A stretch of DNA of 31,962 nucleotides from a virus. The DNA lies in IMG/VR virus record IMGVR_UViG_3300036859_000082, positions 1 to 31,962 of that record. One strand, 5' to 3'. Below are positions 29,246-31,962 of the stretch, in pieces (positions within the stretch are counted from its first letter, which is position 1; every line of letters starts with the position of its first letter). Under the pieces are notes generated by a model that saw only the letters and a program-made list of their open reading frames with translations, made no database searches and was not told the origin of the DNA. The translations under genes were made by a program, and so were the position numbers.

Positions 29246-29671
29246 ATGGATTTATCCGCACTGCTCGACGTGACTGAGCCCGTTGAGTGTGAATTCTTGG
29301 ATCATAAAATCACCGCGCACGTTTTCACCGCTGGCATTAACCGACTGCGCAAAGAAGATCGCGATAAGTATTCGGAACTATCAGAAGGCGGAGATCCTGA
29401 TCCGATTCTGCTAGCTCGTGCTTTGCTGCCCGTAATGATTGGCGGTTGGGATCTGGATGGAACTCCAATGGAGTATGCGGGCCGTCCTTTTCCTCCGTCC
29501 GTTGAAAACGTGGCGCAATGTCCCGATGCGTTGTTACAAGTGGTAGCAAATCCGGTTATTGATAAATGGAGTAAGGCAAACCCTACAACTGGCGATCTTT
29601 CGCAGAATGGCTCGGAACCCCTGCCGGAGTCCCAGTCGGAAGAGAGCCTGACCCAGACCACTACTGCTTAG
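29246..29671 (+). CDS. Tail assembly chaperone, short form (gpG-like)
   Basis: 141 residues, acidic, with a folded N-terminal part (EPVECEFLDHKITAHVF, LARALLPVMIGGWDLDG, DALLQVVANPVIDKWSK) and a disordered Ser/Gln/Thr tail. In siphoviruses such a chaperone is encoded just before the tape measure and a minority of ribosomes shift -1 to make a longer product. Here the slippery site is at 29578. The chaperone coats the tape measure during tail assembly. Confidence 0.75.
   Translation: MDLSALLDVTEPVECEFLDHKITAHVFTAGINRLRKEDRDKYSELSEGGDPDPILLARALLPVMIGGWDLDGTPMEYAGRPFPPSVENVAQCPDALLQVVANPVIDKWSKANPTTGDLSQNGSEPLPESQSEESLTQTTTA
29578..29584 (+). promoter_or_regulatory. -1 programmed frameshift slippery site A_AAC_CCT
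   Basis: The heptamer fits X_XXY_YYZ in the chaperone frame (codons GCA AAC CCT at residues 111-113). The -1 frame is closed by TAA at 29572-29574 just upstream and is then open through to 29904, exactly as needed. A slip gives a product of about 219 residues. Confidence 0.75.
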
Positions 29672-29904
29672 AACAAGTCCATCTAGCGGCCCACGCGATG
29701 AATGCTGACGGTTTTGAATTGATCGCCGCAGTTGAGCAAGGGGACACAGATATGATTCGCAAGATTGATCGGGCAGCGTTTTTTGCGCGGACAAGAAAGC
29801 GAGCTGAGCTAGTTGCTTTCAGAAGTGAGTTAGCGACCAAAGATATAACCGCAGAAGCATTAAGTGTTCATTTACTCTCAAGACTTGTAGATAACTTATC
29901 GTAA
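29584..29904 (+). CDS. Tail assembly chaperone, -1 frame extension (gpT-like)
   Basis: The extension reads YNWRSFAEWLGTPAGVP, REPDPDHYCLEQVHLAAH, then AMNADGFELIAAVEQGD and a helical end. ATG 29698 within it is only an internal Met; continuity upstream and the slippery site argue that it is made as a fusion with the first 113 residues of the chaperone. It ends at TAA 29902, overlapping the tape measure ATG. Confidence 0.7.
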   Translation, partial: YNWRSFAEWLGTPAGVPVGREPDPDHYCLEQVHLAAHAMNADGFELIAAVEQGDTDMIRKIDRAAFFARTRKRAELVAFRSELATKDITAEALSVHLLSRLVDNLS

Positions 29905-31962
29905 TGGCTGATGGTGCAAATCTTTTTGACCTTGCTGCTAAGATTTCCATAGACGCCTCGCAGTCTGATCGTACTCTCACCGCTACGCAACAGAAAGTAT
30001 TAAAGCTCGCTCAAGACTTTACTAAAGTCGATAACGCGACCAAGAAGACTCAAACGCATCTCAATCAAACTTCGGCATCTGGAAGTAAGTTGTCGGATGT
30101 CTTTCGTGGTCTGAGTACATCAGTTACCACGATGAACGGGCCATTGAATGGAGTATCAGGTCGCATCTCTTCGCTTAGTAGTCTCTTCACAGGATTAACC
30201 ACGTCGGCGGGTGTGGTAGGTATTGCAATCGGCGCACTAGCGGCGGTGAGCGTTGGAGCCGCAGCGGGTATTTATCATCTGGCCACTTCAGTTGCGGACG
30301 CAACTGGGAAGTTTAAGGATCTCTCACAGCAAACAGGATTCTCAGTTGAGACGCTTTCTGCTCTGAACAATGCAGCAGAGACTTCGGGCGGCTCAATTGA
30401 GAGTGTCACGAATGCTCTATTCATCTTTGAAACCAAGATGGGGGAGGCGAAAGACAAGACCTCCGAAATGAGCAAGATATTTAAGGAACTAAACATTGAC
30501 ACCTCAAACAATGAGAAGGCGTTAAGGCAGGCACTCGCGGCGGTACAAGGTCTTACTAATGCCGAAGATAAAGCCACGCTTGGTAAGAAGCTGTTTGGTC
30601 GAAGTGTCAAGGATCTGTTAGGCGCGTTAGCTGAAGCAGGATCGCTTGATGCTTTTCTCAATAAGCAGATTGCAGACGGCACGCTGATTACCACACAAAT
30701 GGCCGAAGAGGCCGACAAACTGAGTGACGCCGTTAGGGAAATGGGACGCCAGTTTGAGGCGGTGAAGAGATTGATCGCGGCTGCGTTTGGGCCAGAGATA
30801 TTGAATGCCGTTAAAGCGCTCACCCAACGGCTGAGAGATAACCAGCCCGTACTTCAGGAATTCGCTACCGCTATTGGTGACGCAGCGCGAGGCATTGGCT
30901 ATCTAGTGGGAGGTATTCGAGATTTTTCAAATGCTCTTCGTGGACTAATCGGGATCGGCGTGCCGGAAATCTTTAATACCATCATGTCGATTCAGCCCGC
31001 AATGTTAGCGTTTCGTGGATTAGCAGCGATTGGACGCAAACCAACAGTAAGCGCAGATACTCAATCCGATATGCTCAGAATGAATAATCTTCTTAGCAAT
31101 CGGCCTCAGAGTTTGCGAGGGGTGAATCCTTTCGGGATTACCACAATGCCGTCACTCGGAGGTGGGGGTGGGGGTCGTGGAGGCGGAGGAGTAAAAGCAG
31201 ATCCGGGGGTACGCCTTCTACAACAGTTGGAGGATCAATTTAAGAATCTTACGCCTAGAACTGAAGCGCAAAAAGTCCAAGAGCAATTACTTGGTAAAGA
31301 GTTTGACAAAACCGCTGACGCAATCAAGAAGAAGATCATTGTAACCGCAATGGATATTGATCAGCAGAAAATGATTACTGGAATTACACGAGAACGAACC
31401 ACGGTGCTGCAAAAGTTAAGAGAAGAGTTTGAGAAGTTTGTTGAGTTAGTACAGCAATCATCTGGACGCCGCCGATCTGTTCGCGATCTCACGGGTCTTG
31501 ATTTCTTCGACCTGGGGGGTGGAAGTGTCTACGGTGCAGGGGAAGGCTCCAGCCGCCCGCGAACAATGACTACAGGAGCCACCAGACCTCGTATAGCTAC
31601 CGCTCAAGAACAAGTCTTACGTGATCAGCTAGCAATGTTTCACGAGCGCATGAGGTATCTGGCAGGCGATCTAACCAATGTACTTGATAATGCAATCTAT
31701 ACAGGCATCCATGAGGGCATGAAGAAGGGATTGCTGAGTTTCACCCAGGGTATTTTGCAGATGATCCAAAGCGCCGCATTACGGGCATTGGAAGATCGTT
31801 TATATAAGATTCTCAGTAAGACTGGACAATCAAGTGGCGATGAAGAAGAGGACGGCGGTGGGGGCGGCGGCTTCTTTGGCATCCTTAAAGGGTTGTTAGG
31901 AGGTCTTTTGGGCAGCGGCGGTGGCGGCGGTGGTGGAGGCGGAAACTCCGGGCCAGTAGGAA
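29904..31962 (+). CDS. Tape measure protein, truncated by the window edge
   Basis: Starts in the chaperone stop (TAATG). At least 686 residues are visible with no stop. The N-terminal helical part has repeated Ser/Thr/Gln heptad-like stretches, then a hydrophobic segment GIAIGALAAVSVGAAAG near residue 110, long helical regions, and glycine linkers (GGGGGGRGGGG near 417 and a GGGGGGFFGILKGLLGG region near 653). This fits tape measure proteins that set tail length and help DNA entry. Confidence 0.88.
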   Translation, partial: MADGANLFDLAAKISIDASQSDRTLTATQQKVLKLAQDFTKVDNATKKTQTHLNQTSASGSKLSDVFRGLSTSVTTMNGPLNGVSGRISSLSSLFTGLTTSAGVVGIAIGALAAVSVGAAAGIYHLATSVADATGKFKDLSQQTGFSVETLSALNNAAETSGGSIESVTNALFIFETKMGEAKDKTSEMSKIFKELNIDTSNNEKALRQALAAVQGLTNAEDKATLGKKLFGRSVKDLLGALAEAGSLDAFLNKQIADGTLITTQMAEEADKLSDAVREMGRQFEAVKRLIAAAFGPEILNAVKALTQRLRDNQPVLQEFATAIGDAARGIGYLVGGIRDFSNALRGLIGIGVPEIFNTIMSIQPAMLAFRGLAAIGRKPTVSADTQSDMLRMNNLLSNRPQSLRGVNPFGITTMPSLGGGGGGRGGGGVKADPGVRLLQQLEDQFKNLTPRTEAQKVQEQLLGKEFDKTADAIKKKIIVTAMDIDQQKMITGITRERTTVLQKLREEFEKFVELVQQSSGRRRSVRDLTGLDFFDLGGGSVYGAGEGSSRPRTMTTGATRPRIATAQEQVLRDQLAMFHERMRYLAGDLTNVLDNAIYTGIHEGMKKGLLSFTQGILQMIQSAALRALEDRLYKILSKTGQSSGDEEEDGGGGGGFFGILKGLLGGLLGSGGGGGGGGGNSGPVG

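Noticed and set aside
29698-29904. Separate 68-residue gene starting at ATG 29698
   Set aside because: The frame is open upstream to 29575 and a matching slippery site is present, so a frameshift extension explains it better.
30275-30823. 182-codon antisense frame within the tape measure
   Set aside because: The sense strand is a continuous tape-measure frame. The antisense product is Ser/Ala/Leu-rich, as expected for the complement of that coding sequence.
1-31962. tRNA genes, CRISPR arrays, integrase or attachment sites
   Set aside because: I scanned by eye for T-loop-like GTTCRA motifs with acceptor pairing, regular short repeats with spacers, and recombinase motifs and saw none. Weak cases could be missed without a covariance-model search.

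Overview
This window is part of a tailed double-stranded DNA phage genome, or a prophage, with an HK97-type capsid and very probably a long non-contractile (siphovirus-like) tail. The evidence is an almost unbroken plus-strand series of virion genes: small and large terminase, portal, head-morphogenesis protein, capsid protease, HK97-fold major capsid protein, connector and neck proteins, two tail-tube proteins, a frameshifted tail-assembly chaperone and a tape measure protein that runs off the right edge. The sequence alone does not identify the host. The style of the beta-helix, carbohydrate-binding and repeat proteins suggests an environmental, perhaps soil, bacterium, but that is only a guess.

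Layout. 1-600: a truncated upstream gene and two small membrane proteins. 642-4007: packaging and portal, tightly overlapped. 4020-5719: a sugar-nucleotide insert (GDP-mannose 4,6-dehydratase, a sugar-processing cupin and small genes). 5748-10313: head genes, with an intrinsic terminator at 6966. 10343-12997: a methyltransferase-glycosyltransferase fusion and small virion-like genes. 12979-14211: a reverse-strand gene fusing a papain/transglutaminase-like domain to a NUMOD4-HNH homing endonuclease. 14347-24061: a glycan and fibre block with a malectin-like carbohydrate-binding protein, a parallel beta-helix protein, a glycosyltransferase-methyltransferase interrupted by a full-length intein, and two large repeat-rich fibre-like proteins. 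24089-26540: connector and neck genes, with a small tyrosine-phosphatase-like gene among them. 26528-31962: a third glycosyltransferase, tail tubes, a second reverse-strand HNH endonuclease, chaperone with a -1 frameshift site, and tape measure.

How the genes may work together. The packaging, head, connector and tail genes form the usual assembly line. Woven through it is a second theme of sugar chemistry: one nucleotide-sugar dehydratase, one cupin, three related GT-A glycosyltransferase domains and two methyltransferase domains fused to them in opposite orders, plus glycan-binding and beta-helix proteins. The simplest reading, which is inference, is that the phage makes, transfers and methylates a deoxysugar on its own virion proteins or on the host surface.

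The window also carries three homing-type elements (two HNH genes and one intein). It has several genes that ordinary gene calling would miss: an apparent AUC-start neck protein, two reverse-strand small genes in the 15.5 kb gap, small Cys-rich genes, a -1 frameshift product and a possible +1 frameshift product.
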